Shown piece after piece: positions 51,370 through 63,469 of a stretch of DNA of 64,000 bases. The first letter of the stretch is position 1. Each line of letters starts with the position of its first letter. Position numbers and translations under genes: made by a program. The notes under the pieces were generated by a model. The model worked only from the letters and a program-made list of their open reading frames with translations, made no database searches and was not told the origin of the DNA. This stretch comes from Verrucomicrobiota bacterium JB022 (GTDB lineage: Bacteria > Verrucomicrobiota > Verrucomicrobiia > Opitutales > Oceanipulchritudinaceae), in NCBI GenBank assembly GCA_030673845.1, contig JAUTCQ010000017.1, positions 434,001 through 498,000 on the forward strand, given 5' to 3'.

Positions 51370-51855
51370 ATGGCTCTCTCTACTGGCACCAAAGCCCCCG
51401 ACTTCACGCTCAAGCACAAGACGGCCGACGGCATGCAAGCCGTGAAGCTCTCCGACAATTTCGGCAAGAAGCAGACCGTGCTGCTCTTCTTCCCCTTCGC
51501 TTTCACCAGCGTCTGCACCGACGAGCTCTGCACCGTTTCCGGCGGCCTCGACGAGTATGACCAGCTCGACGCCGCCGTCTACGGCATCAGCGTCGACAGC
51601 CCCTTCACTCAAGAAGTCTTTGCCCAACGCTCCGGCATTACCTTCCCGCTGCTGTCCGACTTCAACAAGGAAGTCAGCAAGGCTTACGACGTGATCTACG
51701 ACACCTTCGTCCCCGGCGTGCTCGACTTCCACGGCGTCTCCAAGCGCGCCGCCTTCGTCATCGGCAAAGACGGCGTAATCAAGTTCGCCTCCTCCAGCGA
51801 CGACCCCAAAGTCCTCCCGCCCTTCGACCAGATCAAGACCGCGCTCAAGGCGTAG
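51370..51855 (+). CDS. Peroxiredoxin, AhpE/Bcp-like
   Basis: A 161-residue thiol peroxidase from the ATG at 51370 (MALSTGTKAPDFTLKHKT). The peroxidatic cysteine is C49 in FTSVCTDELCTV, with a second cysteine five residues on (C54). FFPFAFTSVCTDELC and the GVSKRAAFVIGKDGVI strand are typical of AhpE-like enzymes. C54 could act as resolving cysteine; otherwise an external thiol such as the glutaredoxin at 14.7 kb would be needed. It is a single gene with its own strong terminator. Confidence 0.93.
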   Translation: MALSTGTKAPDFTLKHKTADGMQAVKLSDNFGKKQTVLLFFPFAFTSVCTDELCTVSGGLDEYDQLDAAVYGISVDSPFTQEVFAQRSGITFPLLSDFNKEVSKAYDVIYDTFVPGVLDFHGVSKRAAFVIGKDGVIKFASSSDDPKVLPPFDQIKTALKA

Positions 51856-51880
51856 GGTTTTTGGTCGATCTATTTTCATG

Positions 51881-51915
51881 AAAGCCCGGGTTGCCCTGTG
51901 CGCCCGGGCTTTTTT
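51881..51915 (+). terminator. Intrinsic terminator after the peroxiredoxin gene
   Basis: A perfect stem, GCCCGGG (51884-51890) with CCCGGGC (51903-51909), extended by AAA/TTT pairs, is followed by six T residues (51910-51915). It lies 26 bases past the stop. Confidence 0.92.
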
Positions 51916-52054
51916 GCAAGCCAATGCCAATTACTGGCTTAGGCCGGTCATTTTTGAACATTTTTACGCTAAACGATATTTAGTTCAGGATTTTTGGATC
52001 CGATGGTAGGTCGGGCTTGATTTACCCCCGGCCCCACTCATAGTTGAATGGTTT

Positions 52055-54886
<2,832 letters not shown>

Positions 54887-54921
54887 GCCGCCTGTTCGCC
54901 ACCCCTGCGTCTATCCCGAGT

Positions 54922-55428
54922 ATGCCCAGCGAAGCCCCCGTCTTTTTGGTCAACGCCCACCACGAGCCCGTGGTGGTGCGCATCGCTGGACGGGCTACGC
55001 TGCACAACTCGGCCCCGCTGAAGCGCTTCTTTCAGCGGATGATCGACCAGGGGCGCCGCCGCTACCTGCTGGATTTTCAGGACTGCACCGGCGTGGACTC
55101 GACCTTCCTCGGGATCCTCGCCGGCACCTCTATCCAGCTGTTGCAGGCCAAGCCGCAAGGCACGATCACCCTCGCCCGCATGAGCGATCGGGTGGGGGAA
55201 CTCGTCCGCAATCTCGGCCTTCACAAGCTCCCGACCATCAAGGTGGTGGAGCTCGACGGCTCCGGTTCGGGCGATGCCAAGAGCGAGGCCCTGCCAGCCG
55301 AAAAGCTCTCCGAACGCGAGGGCGCGCGAATGATCTTGCAGGCTCATGAGAATCTGGTTGAGATCGACGCATCCAACCGGGCCAAGTTCCAGGACGTGAT
55401 CGCTTTTCTGAAAAGTCAGACAGAGTGA
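54922..55428 (+). CDS. STAS-domain anti-sigma-factor antagonist-like protein
   Basis: A 168-residue protein with an N-terminal STAS domain (residues ~8-105). The site phosphorylated in SpoIIAA/RsbV-type antagonists corresponds to S60 in DCTGVDSTFLGILAG. AGRATLHNSAPLKRFFQRMI and RMSDRVGELVRNLGLHKL are further STAS strands and helices. The C-terminal ~60 residues are charged and probably helical. It is followed 41 bases later by a SpoIIE-type phosphatase gene, which would dephosphorylate it. No RsbW-like kinase or sigma factor is nearby, so the target is unknown. Confidence 0.88.
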   Translation: MPSEAPVFLVNAHHEPVVVRIAGRATLHNSAPLKRFFQRMIDQGRRRYLLDFQDCTGVDSTFLGILAGTSIQLLQAKPQGTITLARMSDRVGELVRNLGLHKLPTIKVVELDGSGSGDAKSEALPAEKLSEREGARMILQAHENLVEIDASNRAKFQDVIAFLKSQTE

Positions 55429-55469
55429 CGTTCGGCGGAAGGCGGTCCGACGAAAGCTGATTTGTTGGG

Positions 55470-56912
55470 ATGTGGAACTGGTGGTATTTCTTCCTCGGAC
55501 TCGTTTCCGGTGGCTCGGTCGGAGCCTATTTCTGGTGGCGCGCCCGTCGGGAAATCACCCGCCTCGATGAGGACAAACAGTTCCTCAGCCAGGAAAAGCT
55601 GATCGTGCTCGACTTCATGCACAACATGGTTGAACCCATCGGCCATGGCGTGACGCGGCAAGAGCTGCTCAAGCGCATGATGCACGCCAGCATCCTATCG
55701 ACTGGCGCCCTCTGTGCCGTCGTCTACGAGCGGCGCGACGAAGAGCTGCACGGCGTGGCCGTGGAAGGCCTCTTCCCACCCCAGCGCCCCGGTGCCAGCC
55801 TCAGCCGCGAAAAATCCGGCAGCCGCACCAAGCAGATCGAGAAGGTGATGCGCTCCGAAGTGTTTCGCGTGGGCGAAGGCCTCATCGGCCAGGTCGCGCG
55901 CACCGGCAGCGGCGTCTTCATCTCCGACGCCCGGCAAGATCCGCGCGTGATCCAGTACGAAGACCCCTCGCTACAGATCTACTCGATCATCGTCGTGCCC
56001 GTCTGCTTCCGCGACAATACCCTCGCGATCCTCGCCCTCGCCAACCCGGCCGACGGCAGCACCTTTACCGAGACGGACTTTTCGCTCGCCCGCTCATTGG
56101 CCGACCAGGCCGGCCTCGCGGTCCATAACCTCGACCTGATGGAAATGCAGATCGAGAAAAGCCGCATGGATATGGACCTCGGCCTCGCCAAGGAAATCCA
56201 GGACAAGCTGCTGCCCCGCCGTTACCCCGAGACGGCCCTGCTCGACATCGCAGCCGTCTACCGCCCCGCCCAAACCGTCGGCGGCGACCTCTACGACGTC
56301 TTCCAGCTCGACGACCATCGCTACGGTGTGGCCATTGCCGACGTTTCCGGCAAAGGCATCCCCGCCTCGCTCGTCATGGCCGTCTGCCAGAGCAACCTCC
56401 GCCACCTCGCCCGCCAATATGCTTCACCCGCACGCGTGCTGACGGAGCTGAATGCGGTGATGAACGAGGAAATGCGGGCCGATATGTTTGTCACCATCAT
56501 CTATGCGGTGATCGACACCGGCGACAGCAGCATCACGCTTTGCCGCGCCGGTCACGAGCTGCCCGTGCTGCTCCACCGCAGCGCTTCGGGTGAGATTTCG
56601 ACCGAGCTGCTCGACTCCGAAGGCATGGCCATCGGCATGGTGCCCAACGAGATATTTGCGCTCACCGTTTCCGACCGCAAGGTGCCGTTTGGCCAAGGCG
56701 ACATCTTCCTGCTCTATACCGATGGCGTGACGGAGATGGCCAACGATGCCGGCGCGGAATACTCCAACCACCGCCTCACCGAGACCATCCGCCGCTATTC
56801 GACCCAGAAGGCCGTGGAACTCAACGACGGTATCCTCGACAGCATGGTCCACTTCGCCGGGCCCGACCGCCAGTCCGACGACGTGACGATCATCACGGTC
56901 AAGCACTGCTAG
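55470..56912 (+). CDS. Membrane-anchored GAF-SpoIIE (PPM) phosphatase
   Basis: A 480-residue RsbU-like Ser/Thr phosphatase. The N-terminus has one TM (WWYFFLGLVSGGSVGAYFWW), then a coiled stretch. A GAF domain occupies ~55-215 (STGALCAVVYERRDEELH, GEGLIGQVARTGSGVFISDARQDPRV). The PPM catalytic domain occupies ~240-480, with metal-binding aspartates in GGDLYDVF, ADVSGKGIPASL, YTDGVTEMAN and SDDVTIITV. It would sense a small ligand or redox change through GAF and act on the STAS protein encoded just upstream. It is the second half of that pair, with 41 bases between. Confidence 0.92.
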   Translation: MWNWWYFFLGLVSGGSVGAYFWWRARREITRLDEDKQFLSQEKLIVLDFMHNMVEPIGHGVTRQELLKRMMHASILSTGALCAVVYERRDEELHGVAVEGLFPPQRPGASLSREKSGSRTKQIEKVMRSEVFRVGEGLIGQVARTGSGVFISDARQDPRVIQYEDPSLQIYSIIVVPVCFRDNTLAILALANPADGSTFTETDFSLARSLADQAGLAVHNLDLMEMQIEKSRMDMDLGLAKEIQDKLLPRRYPETALLDIAAVYRPAQTVGGDLYDVFQLDDHRYGVAIADVSGKGIPASLVMAVCQSNLRHLARQYASPARVLTELNAVMNEEMRADMFVTIIYAVIDTGDSSITLCRAGHELPVLLHRSASGEISTELLDSEGMAIGMVPNEIFALTVSDRKVPFGQGDIFLLYTDGVTEMANDAGAEYSNHRLTETIRRYSTQKAVELNDGILDSMVHFAGPDRQSDDVTIITVKHC

Positions 56913-56930
56913 ACCTGCCCCGATCCTTTC

Positions 56931-57311
56931 ATGAAGTTCGAACACTTTGCCCTCAACGTGCCCGACGCCAGTGCCTTTACCGACTGGTATGTCCAGCACC
57001 TCGGCCTCCAGGTGCTCCGTCGCAAGGACAGCCCGCCCTACGTCGCCTTTTTGGCCGACAGCACGGGCCGCTGCATCTGCGAAGTCTACAGCAACCCGGC
57101 AGCGCCTTACCCCGACTACGCTGCGCAGCACCACCTCATCTTCCACTTCGCCTTTGTCGCTGAAAACGCCCAGGCCGAGCGCGACCGCGTGCTGCAGGCC
57201 GGCGCCACCCTCGTGGTCGAAGACACCACCAGCGACGGCTCGACGGTCGTCACGATGCGCGACCCCTGGGGCGTGCCCTTCCAGTTCTGCCAGCGCACCA
57301 AACCGTTTTAA
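56931..57311 (+). CDS. VOC/glyoxalase-fold protein
   Basis: A 126-residue protein of the vicinal-oxygen-chelate fold. Two beta-alpha-beta-beta-beta modules are visible: FEHFALNVPDASAFTDWYVQHLGL and HHLIFHFAFVAENAQAERDRVLQAG, with MRDPWGVPFQFCQR closing the fold. Metal ligands of the glyoxalase I type are plausible: His5 (FEHFAL), Glu52 or so (CICEVY), His in HHLIFHFAF; but substrate is unknown. It starts 19 bases after the phosphatase stop, so it is probably co-transcribed; the functional link is unclear. Confidence 0.82.
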   Translation: MKFEHFALNVPDASAFTDWYVQHLGLQVLRRKDSPPYVAFLADSTGRCICEVYSNPAAPYPDYAAQHHLIFHFAFVAENAQAERDRVLQAGATLVVEDTTSDGSTVVTMRDPWGVPFQFCQRTKPF

Positions 57312-57389
57312 CGACCGGCCCACGTGCGGCGTAAAGCGTTGGCCGTTGCGGCTTGCTTTCGCTCCCCGGAAAGGCGATGTTTGTTTCCC

Positions 57390-58625
57390 ATGATTTCTGA
57401 ATCGGTGGCGCAGATTGATAAGACCGCAATGCCGGATGCTTCCGGCCACTTTGGGGTCTACGGCGGTAGATACGTGCCGGAAACGCTTTTCACCTGCCTG
57501 CAGGAGCTGGAGCAAGCTTACCTGGAGGCCAAGGCGGATCCCGAGTTCAACCGCGAACTGCAGTGGTACCTCAAGGAGTATGCGGGCCGCCCCACCACGC
57601 TCTATTACGCCGAGCAGCTGACCAAGCACCTCGGCGGGGCCAAGATCTACCTCAAGCGCGAAGACCTGCTCCATACCGGCGCGCACAAGATCAACAACGT
57701 GCTCGGGCAGGCGCTGCTCGCCCGCCGCCTTGGCAAGAAACGCATCATTGCGGAAACCGGAGCCGGTCAGCACGGCGTGGCTACGGCTACCGTTTGCGCC
57801 AAATTCGGCCTCGAATGCGTCATCTACATGGGCGCGGTCGACATGGCCCGCCAGGCCCTCAACGTCTTCCGCATGCGCCTCTGCGGCGCGGAAGTCCGAG
57901 GCGTGGAGACAGGCCAGCGCACGCTCAAGGACGCCGTCAATGAAGCCATGCGCGACTGGGTGGCCACCTCGCGCCATACGCACTACATCCTCGGATCGGC
58001 CCTCGGCGCACACCCTTTCCCCATGATGGTGCGCGACTTCCACAAGATCATCGGCGAAGAAACCCGCCGCCAGATCATGGAGCTGGAAGGCCGCTTGCCT
58101 GCGGAAGTCGTCGCTTGCGTCGGCGGCGGCTCCAACGCCATCGGCATGTTCTACGAATTTCTCGACCAGCCCGACGTGCGCCTCGTGGGCGTCGAAGCCG
58201 GTGGCCACGGCATCGAGCGCGGCAAGCACGCCGCCCGCTTCTCCGGTGGTCGCGTGGGCGTGCTTCAAGGCAGCAAGACTTTCCTCCTCTGCGACGACGA
58301 TGGCCAGATCGAGTTGACGCACAGCGTCTCCGCCGGCCTCGACTACGCGGCAGTGGGCCCCGAGCACGCCTATTACCGCGACCTCGGCCGCATCGACTTT
58401 GCCTACGCGACCGACGCCGAGGTGATGGAAGCCTTCCAACTGCTCTGCCGCTGCGAAGGCATCCTGCCCGCTCTCGAAAGCACCCACGCTGTCGCGTACG
58501 CCCTCAAGCGCGCCCCGCAGATGAGCCCCGACGAAATCCTCGTCATCAACCTCTCCGGCCGCGGCGACAAGGACGTGCAGCAAATCGCCCAAATCCTCGC
58601 CAAGCAGGCCGAGGTGAAGGGGTAG
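57390..58625 (+). CDS. trpB: Tryptophan synthase beta subunit
   Basis: A 411-residue PLP enzyme that joins indole and serine. The start is the ATG at 57390; an in-frame ATG at 57324 gives 22 residues unlike the family. The PLP lysine is K100 in [14 protein letters not shown]. The phosphate loop is [40 protein letters not shown] and [13 protein letters not shown] are standard TrpB1 features. No trpA or trpF is adjacent in the window, and a strong terminator follows, so trp genes are split here. Confidence 0.96.
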   Translation: MISESVAQIDKTAMPDASGHFGVYGGRYVPETLFTCLQELEQAYLEAKADPEFNRELQWYLKEYAGRPTTLYYAEQLTKHLGGAKIYLKREDLLHTGAHKINNVLGQALLARRLGKKRIIAETGAGQHGVATATVCAKFGLECVIYMGAVDMARQALNVFRMRLCGAEVRGVETGQRTLKDAVNEAMRDWVATSRHTHYILGSALGAHPFPMMVRDFHKIIGEETRRQIMELEGRLPAEVVACVGGGSNAIGMFYEFLDQPDVRLVGVEAGGHGIERGKHAARFSGGRVGVLQGSKTFLLCDDDGQIELTHSVSAGLDYAAVGPEHAYYRDLGRIDFAYATDAEVMEAFQLLCRCEGILPALESTHAVAYALKRAPQMSPDEILVINLSGRGDKDVQQIAQILAKQAEVKG

Positions 58626-58651
58626 GGGCGTTTCCCATCCTTTACCGACAA

Positions 58652-58686
58652 AAAAAGCCACCTCTGCTCGGCAGGGGTGGCTTTTT
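58652..58686. terminator. Bidirectional terminator between trpB and the PEP-CTERM gene
   Basis: AAAAAGCCACCTCTGC pairs with GCAGGGGTGGCTTTTT (one T-G pair), with loop TCG. A runs on one side and T runs on the other give a U-tract in both directions. It sits between two convergent genes: 27 bases past trpB and 24 bases past the minus-strand gene. Confidence 0.92.
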
Positions 58687-58709
58687 ACTTTTGCAAAAGT
58701 GGCTTCCCC

Positions 58710-59375
58710 TTAGGCGCGGCGGCGGCGCCAGGCGATGAAACCGAGGGCACCGAGGCCGAACAAGGCCGCTGCGTGGGCGGGTTCAGGCACCGCAGGAGGC
58801 GTGTAGGGCGTGGCGTTCAATGTGGTGATGAGATTCCCCAGGGTATTGCTGAGCCCACCTGAGGTGGCGGTGAACTCGTTCACGAATAGCGTCACGCCTG
58901 CGATCGCTTCATCATCGATCGGGTCGCCGACGGATGGGCTATAGGTGTCGAAGGTAAAAGCATAACTACTGGTAAGGGTCAGGTCCGCACCTTCCGCCTC
59001 GAAGATCGGAAACCCGCCGTCCCGCCCGAGGCCAAGATAGAGAAAGCCACCACCAAGCAGATATCCCGTGGCCTTATCATCTACCTGACCCGTGGGGCGC
59101 GTCTGGATCAGATTGTAGGTGCCGTCGAGGGTGCTCGAATTGGCAATCGTCAACTGAACGGAGGCCAGCTCAAAGCCGACCCCGTTGCTATCGTTGATCG
59201 TTTCCCAGGTGTCGCCAACCGACACCATGGTGAAGGTAAAAGTGGAGCCATTCAGGCCGAGATTGTCGGTGTCTGAATTAGCGAGAAAGCTGTATTCAAA
59301 AGATACAGACGCGGACAGCGAAGCCAGCGGAAGGAGTGCAAGAAGCAGAGTCGATTTCAGCGAATGAAACATCAC
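58710..59375 (-). CDS. PEP-CTERM sorted surface protein
   Basis: A 221-residue secreted protein. It has an N-terminal signal (LKSTLLLALLPLASLSA) and a C-terminal sorting tail with VPEP, the hydrophobic AALFGLGALGFIAW and the basic RRRRA. That is the PEP-CTERM form handled by exosortase in bacteria that make exopolysaccharide. The middle is beta-rich and Ser/Thr/Asn-rich (NSDTDNLGLNGSTFTFTM), with no enzyme motif. No exosortase is in the window. Codon use is less GC-biased than in the housekeeping genes. Confidence 0.9.
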   Translation of the reverse strand: MMFHSLKSTLLLALLPLASLSASVSFEYSFLANSDTDNLGLNGSTFTFTMVSVGDTWETINDSNGVGFELASVQLTIANSSTLDGTYNLIQTRPTGQVDDKATGYLLGGGFLYLGLGRDGGFPIFEAEGADLTLTSSYAFTFDTYSPSVGDPIDDEAIAGVTLFVNEFTATSGGLSNTLGNLITTLNATPYTPPAVPEPAHAAALFGLGALGFIAWRRRRA

Positions 59376-59454
59376 AATTTCGTATAACCGACTCCCCTTT
59401 GGGCATCAATCTGTTTATTGCGATTTGCAAAATCCAGTCTATTGCCGGGCGGCT

Positions 59455-60720
59455 CTACTCTGGCGGCATCCCCACATTCTCCGGCGTCGCCATCGCTATT
59501 TCACCCTCGGGCGACACCACCACCGCACCGCCGAAGCAGTCGACGAATAGGCTGCCGTTGGCGAGGAGATGGGAGCTGCGCATCACGCCCGGTAGCGTCA
59601 GTAGATACTGGGCAGTGGGCGGCTTTCCGATCGGAAATTCGATTTTGTAGATCACGCTGTTCGGCGGCACCATCGCAGGCTGTTGGATAGCAACAACGCC
59701 GGTTGTCATTCGATGGATGCTACCGATGTTCAGGGGCAGTACTACCTGCGGATCCTTTTCTTGTCGAAAGCGGAAGTAGAGCAGCCCGCCGCCCCATTCT
59801 CCGCCATCGTACCCCAGAAGGTAGCCTTCGTCGAGTTGCAGGCCACATACGGGCAGTTCCTCTTCCCACCAAGTCTCCTCGCCTTCAGCTCCTGAGCCGA
59901 CACGCTCAAATTTGTAGGTGAACGTCTTGAGTTGGTCAGGACTGAGCTGACTAGGCTCTTCGGTATAGATCGTGATCGGAAGCGTGGACTGCTCGTCTTG
60001 TTCATGTGCCGACCTTAGCGACGCATGTTCATGTTTATTGAAGGCTACGATTAATTCCATCCTGCCGCCTATTTCCACCACGTCGTATTTAGCCTCTCCC
60101 TCGATTGCAGACACGGCATTTCGGGAGGCCTCTCGTACCGGAGGATACCAAAAGCATTTTGCTACCCTCTTCAGTTCGGGCAGGGCGGACCGTGCGTTCA
60201 AGCGTCCCAAGGCTTCCGCTGCTGCGAAGACGAGGCACCAGTTATGCTCCTCCGTGAGGCAGGCTTTTAGTTCTGGAACTGCCGAATCGTAGCCAATGAA
60301 TCCGATGGTCGCGGCAGCCGCGGCGCGGGCTCGGGGATCTTCGCTCTCCAGAAACGCGGCGACACTAGCCCCGAGCGGTTTCATCGAGGCACCTCTCTCC
60401 GCAATGTCACGTAACGTGAACCACGGTTCCCACAACGGGTCCGGGTCTAGGCTGAGCATAGCGTAGGCCGCGAAGATCTGCACCTGAGGGTCTTCGTGTG
60501 CGATGAGGTGGTGCGCGGCAACATGTGGATAACGATGAGTTTCGACCCGCTCCACCAGTGCCTTTTCCTCCGCGCTCAGCTCGTCATTCCCTTCGGCCTG
60601 AATGATCGCGATGATCGGGGCGAGGAACGCCTCCAGGTCCGCAGGTGTCGTTTCTTCGGCGTGCAAAGGAGCGCCCGAAACCATGAGCAAGCCAACCACC
60701 GCGACCAAGGATAACTTCAT
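59455..60720 (-). CDS. Exported HEAT-repeat-like protein
   Basis: A 421-residue exported protein (signal LVAVVGLLMVSGAPLHA). Residues ~60-205 look like HEAT/armadillo repeats: HEDPQVQIFAAYAMLSL, SEDPRARAAAAATIGFIGYDSAVPELKACL and CLVFAAAEALGRLNARSALPELKRV. The C-terminal half (~215-421) has no motif that I know, with Trp/Glu-rich parts (GEETWWEEELPVCGLQLDEGY). The layout suggests a periplasmic binding or scaffold protein. It starts 80 bases upstream of the PEP-CTERM gene on the same strand but they are probably separate units. Confidence 0.75.
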   Translation of the reverse strand: MKLSLVAVVGLLMVSGAPLHAEETTPADLEAFLAPIIAIIQAEGNDELSAEEKALVERVETHRYPHVAAHHLIAHEDPQVQIFAAYAMLSLDPDPLWEPWFTLRDIAERGASMKPLGASVAAFLESEDPRARAAAAATIGFIGYDSAVPELKACLTEEHNWCLVFAAAEALGRLNARSALPELKRVAKCFWYPPVREASRNAVSAIEGEAKYDVVEIGGRMELIVAFNKHEHASLRSAHEQDEQSTLPITIYTEEPSQLSPDQLKTFTYKFERVGSGAEGEETWWEEELPVCGLQLDEGYLLGYDGGEWGGGLLYFRFRQEKDPQVVLPLNIGSIHRMTTGVVAIQQPAMVPPNSVIYKIEFPIGKPPTAQYLLTLPGVMRSSHLLANGSLFVDCFGGAVVVSPEGEIAMATPENVGMPPE

Positions 60721-60825
60721 GAGCGTCAGCTTAACGTTCTGGCTGGCTGCGGCGAATCTTTATTGGAGCACGCTCCCCCACCTTTCCCGTTGCCAGCGGG
60801 GCCCAAAACCGCCTGCATTGCGCAC

Positions 60826-61707
60826 ATGCAATCGATGACCGGATTTGGGCGGGGCTCCGCCACCTGGGAGGGGCTTGTGATCAACATCGAACTCAGCTCC
60901 GTCAACCGGCGGAACCTGGAGACTTCGTTCAACCTGCCGAAGGAGTGGCAGGCGCTCGAGCGTCCGCTGGCCGCCGTGATCCGGGAGCGCATGCAGCGGG
61001 GCAAGATCCACACCGTGCTGACCGTCGATGCGGCGGAAGGACAGGGCGCGCTGGCCTGGGATGCCGACGCGGTTGAGGCCACGCTGCAAAAGCTGAACAA
61101 GCTCGCCTTCAAGGTCGGTTCCAAGTGGCCGCCGGATGTGGACACGCTTTTCCGCCTCGTGCAGCAGCACCGTGTCGATGCCGACCTGCCCAAGGCCGAC
61201 GAGGTGGAGCCCTGCGCCATGCAGGCCCTCGACCGCGCGCTGGAGGCGATCAACGCCATGCGTGCGACGGAGGGTGAGGCCCTGCAGCGAGATCTGGCCG
61301 AGCGGGTCGACCGCCTGCGTGCCTGCTGGAGCGAGATCCAGACCGTCTGCGCCGACACGCTGCCCAACTACCGCCAGGCCTTGCTCGACCGCCTGCGCCA
61401 GGCCGGGCTGGAGCTGGACCTGCAGGACGAGCGCGTGCTGAAGGAAGTAGCCATTTTTGCCGACCGCATCGACGTGACCGAAGAGCTGACCCGTCTGGAC
61501 TCCCACCTCGACCAGATCCGCGAGACGCTTTATTCCGCGGAAAAGGACGGCGTGATCGGCCGCAAGCTCGAGTTCATCGTCCAGGAGATCCACCGCGAGT
61601 TCAACACCATCGGCTCCAAGGCCAACAACCTCGCCGTGACCAAGCAGGTGATCGAGGCCAAGAACGAGATCGAGCGTATCCGGGAGCAGGTTCAGAACGT
61701 GGAGTAG
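60826..61707 (+). CDS. yicC: YicC-family endoribonuclease
   Basis: A 293-residue protein from the ATG at 60826 (MQSMTGFGRG, the invariant YicC opening); the longer frame from 60763 is not family-like. The C-terminal DUF1732 part holds ERVLKEVAIFADRIDVTEELTRLDSHLDQ and GRKLEFIVQEIHREFNTIGSKAN, with the conserved E..R motif region. YicC proteins are endoribonucleases that act on small RNAs or mRNA in some bacteria. The gmk gene that often follows yicC is not here; a terminator and a convergent gene come next. Confidence 0.94.
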   Translation: MQSMTGFGRGSATWEGLVINIELSSVNRRNLETSFNLPKEWQALERPLAAVIRERMQRGKIHTVLTVDAAEGQGALAWDADAVEATLQKLNKLAFKVGSKWPPDVDTLFRLVQQHRVDADLPKADEVEPCAMQALDRALEAINAMRATEGEALQRDLAERVDRLRACWSEIQTVCADTLPNYRQALLDRLRQAGLELDLQDERVLKEVAIFADRIDVTEELTRLDSHLDQIRETLYSAEKDGVIGRKLEFIVQEIHREFNTIGSKANNLAVTKQVIEAKNEIERIREQVQNVE

Positions 61708-61721
61708 CCTCAGTGACCTTG

Positions 61722-61752
61722 AAAAAAGCCCGCCGGATTATATTCGGCGGGC
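61722..61752 (-). terminator. Intrinsic terminator of the large secreted-protein gene
   Basis: On the minus strand, GCCCGCCG (61752-61745) pairs with CGGCGGGC (61735-61728) and is followed by six T residues (A run 61722-61727 on the plus strand). It is 10 bases past the minus-strand stop and 15 bases past the convergent yicC stop; on the plus strand no T run follows. Confidence 0.85.
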
Positions 61753-61762
61753 GGCGGTGCCA

Positions 61763-63469
61763 CTATCGGGCTGGCACATGATACCATTGCTCGCCGGCCA
61801 GGCGCTGGGGGTCGAAGTACCAGCGGCGGCCCTTGTCGTTGAAGATCCAGCGGCTTGTTTCGTCCTGCCAGATCCACGGGTAAAAAGTCTCGCCGGTGTA
61901 GATCCAGCCGAGGCCGGAGTCGAGGAACCAGTGGTTGGGGCCGCTGCCTCCACTCCACAGCCAGCCGTGCGGGGGTGCCCAGACCCAGGGGAAGCGGTCG
62001 GCAAAGAACCAGCCGAGCCACGGGCTTTTGTTCCAGCCATCGGCCTGCTGCGCTGGCAGGGTGGGGAAGGCCGCCAACACCTCCGTGCGCGCAGCGTGCA
62101 GCTTGAGGCGCCACGGCCATTGCGTGGTCAACACGTCGGCCACCAGATAGCGCTGGTCGGGCGTCAGATAGACTGAATCGGTATGCTCCTGGCGCGCTTC
62201 CGTCCAAGGCACGTTATAGCGCTCGAACAGGCTGGGGTAGAGGGTGCGCAGCTCTCCCGTGCCGGGGACGAGGTAGCGCAGGGTATCGGGAGACGGGTCG
62301 GAGGCTGGCTGACGGAGGCGGAGAAAGCCCCCCGGCTGGGGTTCGCCGCCGAGCAGCGCCATCAGCCCGAGGGCCGCTTCTTCGGAGTCGGCATACGGCA
62401 GATCGTGTGTGTTAGGCGTCGCGGCGTCAAAAGGTTGCCAGTGGATCCACCGGTCGGGCAGGCCGTTGGACTGCACCCAAAGCACAATCTGTTGCCCGTC
62501 GGTGCTGGGGTAGATCGCGGAGATCTGCGAGGCGGGAGGCAGGCTGGGCAGCGTCGCGAGCCCCTCGGCAAAGGAGTAGCAGAACGGCTTGGGACGATCG
62601 GTCCCGGCAAGATAGTAGTCGCCCACCAAGGTGGAGCCATCGGCGGAGACGATAAAATCCACCGATACGCCTTCCGCCGCCAAGCCGCCCCCCAAGCCTT
62701 CGGCGACCAAGACGCTGAGGTCGTAAAAGGTGGCGCTGGCGTCGCCTTCGGTCCACACGAGAAGCTGGTCGCGCAGGTTGTCGCCCTCGGTATCTTCCAG
62801 CGAGTAGGAGAAGAAGAGCGTGGTTTGGCCCTCGCGATGCGTCGCCCACAGCTCGCGGAAGTCGTGGTTTTCCGGCAGGAGGTCCGACACTTGCGTCACC
62901 GGGTCGAGATCAGTGAGTTGCCCATCGCGTGGCACGGGCGCGATATGCAGCTCCAGATCATCATCTGCATCGTCATCGTGCAGGACAAAGAGGCGGTCGC
63001 CGGCCGCGTTGAGGCGCACACGGCTGTTCCAGGTCCAGCTTTCCCCGGGAGGCAGGCGCAAGTCGTAACCTACCCCGGTGTCCACATCGGGCACGAGGAA
63101 AAAGCCGTCGTCATAGAGGTTGTCGCCCGTGTAGGCGTTGTAATCGTAAACCTTGTTGCCCATTACCGCCACCGACGCATTGGCGTTCAAGCTGTGCAGC
63201 TGGTGGTGGTCCGCGGGATCGTAAACCGTGGTGGCAAGTGGGTTGGAACTGAAGGTGATGGGCACCAGTTGGGGCGTGCCCGTCCCCGTGCTGCTGCCGA
63301 CGACGGCCTGGAAGCTGCGGACGGAGGAGCCGGCGCTGGCTGCGGCGGTATAAGTCGAGGAGCGGCTGAGGACAAAAGCGCTGCTACGCGATTTGACCAC
63401 CTCCGCGTGGGAGTAAGCAGGCCATAGTGGTAAGGCCAATACAGAGAGAAGGAAGAGGTGCTTTTGCAT
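61763..63469 (-). CDS. Large secreted protein with Trp-rich C-terminal domain
   Basis: A 568-residue exported protein (signal LFLLSVLALPLWPAYSHA). The main part (~30-470) reads as repeated beta-sheets typical of a propeller: RLNAAGDRLFVLHDDDADDD, DFIVSADGSTLVGDYYLAG, AIYPSTDGQQIVLWVQSNG and VYLTPDQRYLVADV, with acidic DDD loops. The C-terminal ~90 residues are a Trp/Tyr/Gly-rich repeat (SPWLGWFFADRFPWVWAPPH, LGWIYTGETFYPWIWQD). Similar tails occur on many secreted Opitutae proteins and may bind cell wall or polysaccharide; that is recalled, not tested. The enzymatic role, if any, is unknown. Confidence 0.75.
   Translation of the reverse strand: MQKHLFLLSVLALPLWPAYSHAEVVKSRSSAFVLSRSSTYTAAASAGSSVRSFQAVVGSSTGTGTPQLVPITFSSNPLATTVYDPADHHQLHSLNANASVAVMGNKVYDYNAYTGDNLYDDGFFLVPDVDTGVGYDLRLPPGESWTWNSRVRLNAAGDRLFVLHDDDADDDLELHIAPVPRDGQLTDLDPVTQVSDLLPENHDFRELWATHREGQTTLFFSYSLEDTEGDNLRDQLLVWTEGDASATFYDLSVLVAEGLGGGLAAEGVSVDFIVSADGSTLVGDYYLAGTDRPKPFCYSFAEGLATLPSLPPASQISAIYPSTDGQQIVLWVQSNGLPDRWIHWQPFDAATPNTHDLPYADSEEAALGLMALLGGEPQPGGFLRLRQPASDPSPDTLRYLVPGTGELRTLYPSLFERYNVPWTEARQEHTDSVYLTPDQRYLVADVLTTQWPWRLKLHAARTEVLAAFPTLPAQQADGWNKSPWLGWFFADRFPWVWAPPHGWLWSGGSGPNHWFLDSGLGWIYTGETFYPWIWQDETSRWIFNDKGRRWYFDPQRLAGEQWYHVPAR

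Noticed and set aside
56424-58661. A 745-codon antisense frame across trpB and the phosphatase gene
   Set aside because: Same cause: it runs across two real genes on the other strand and shows no motif or signal.
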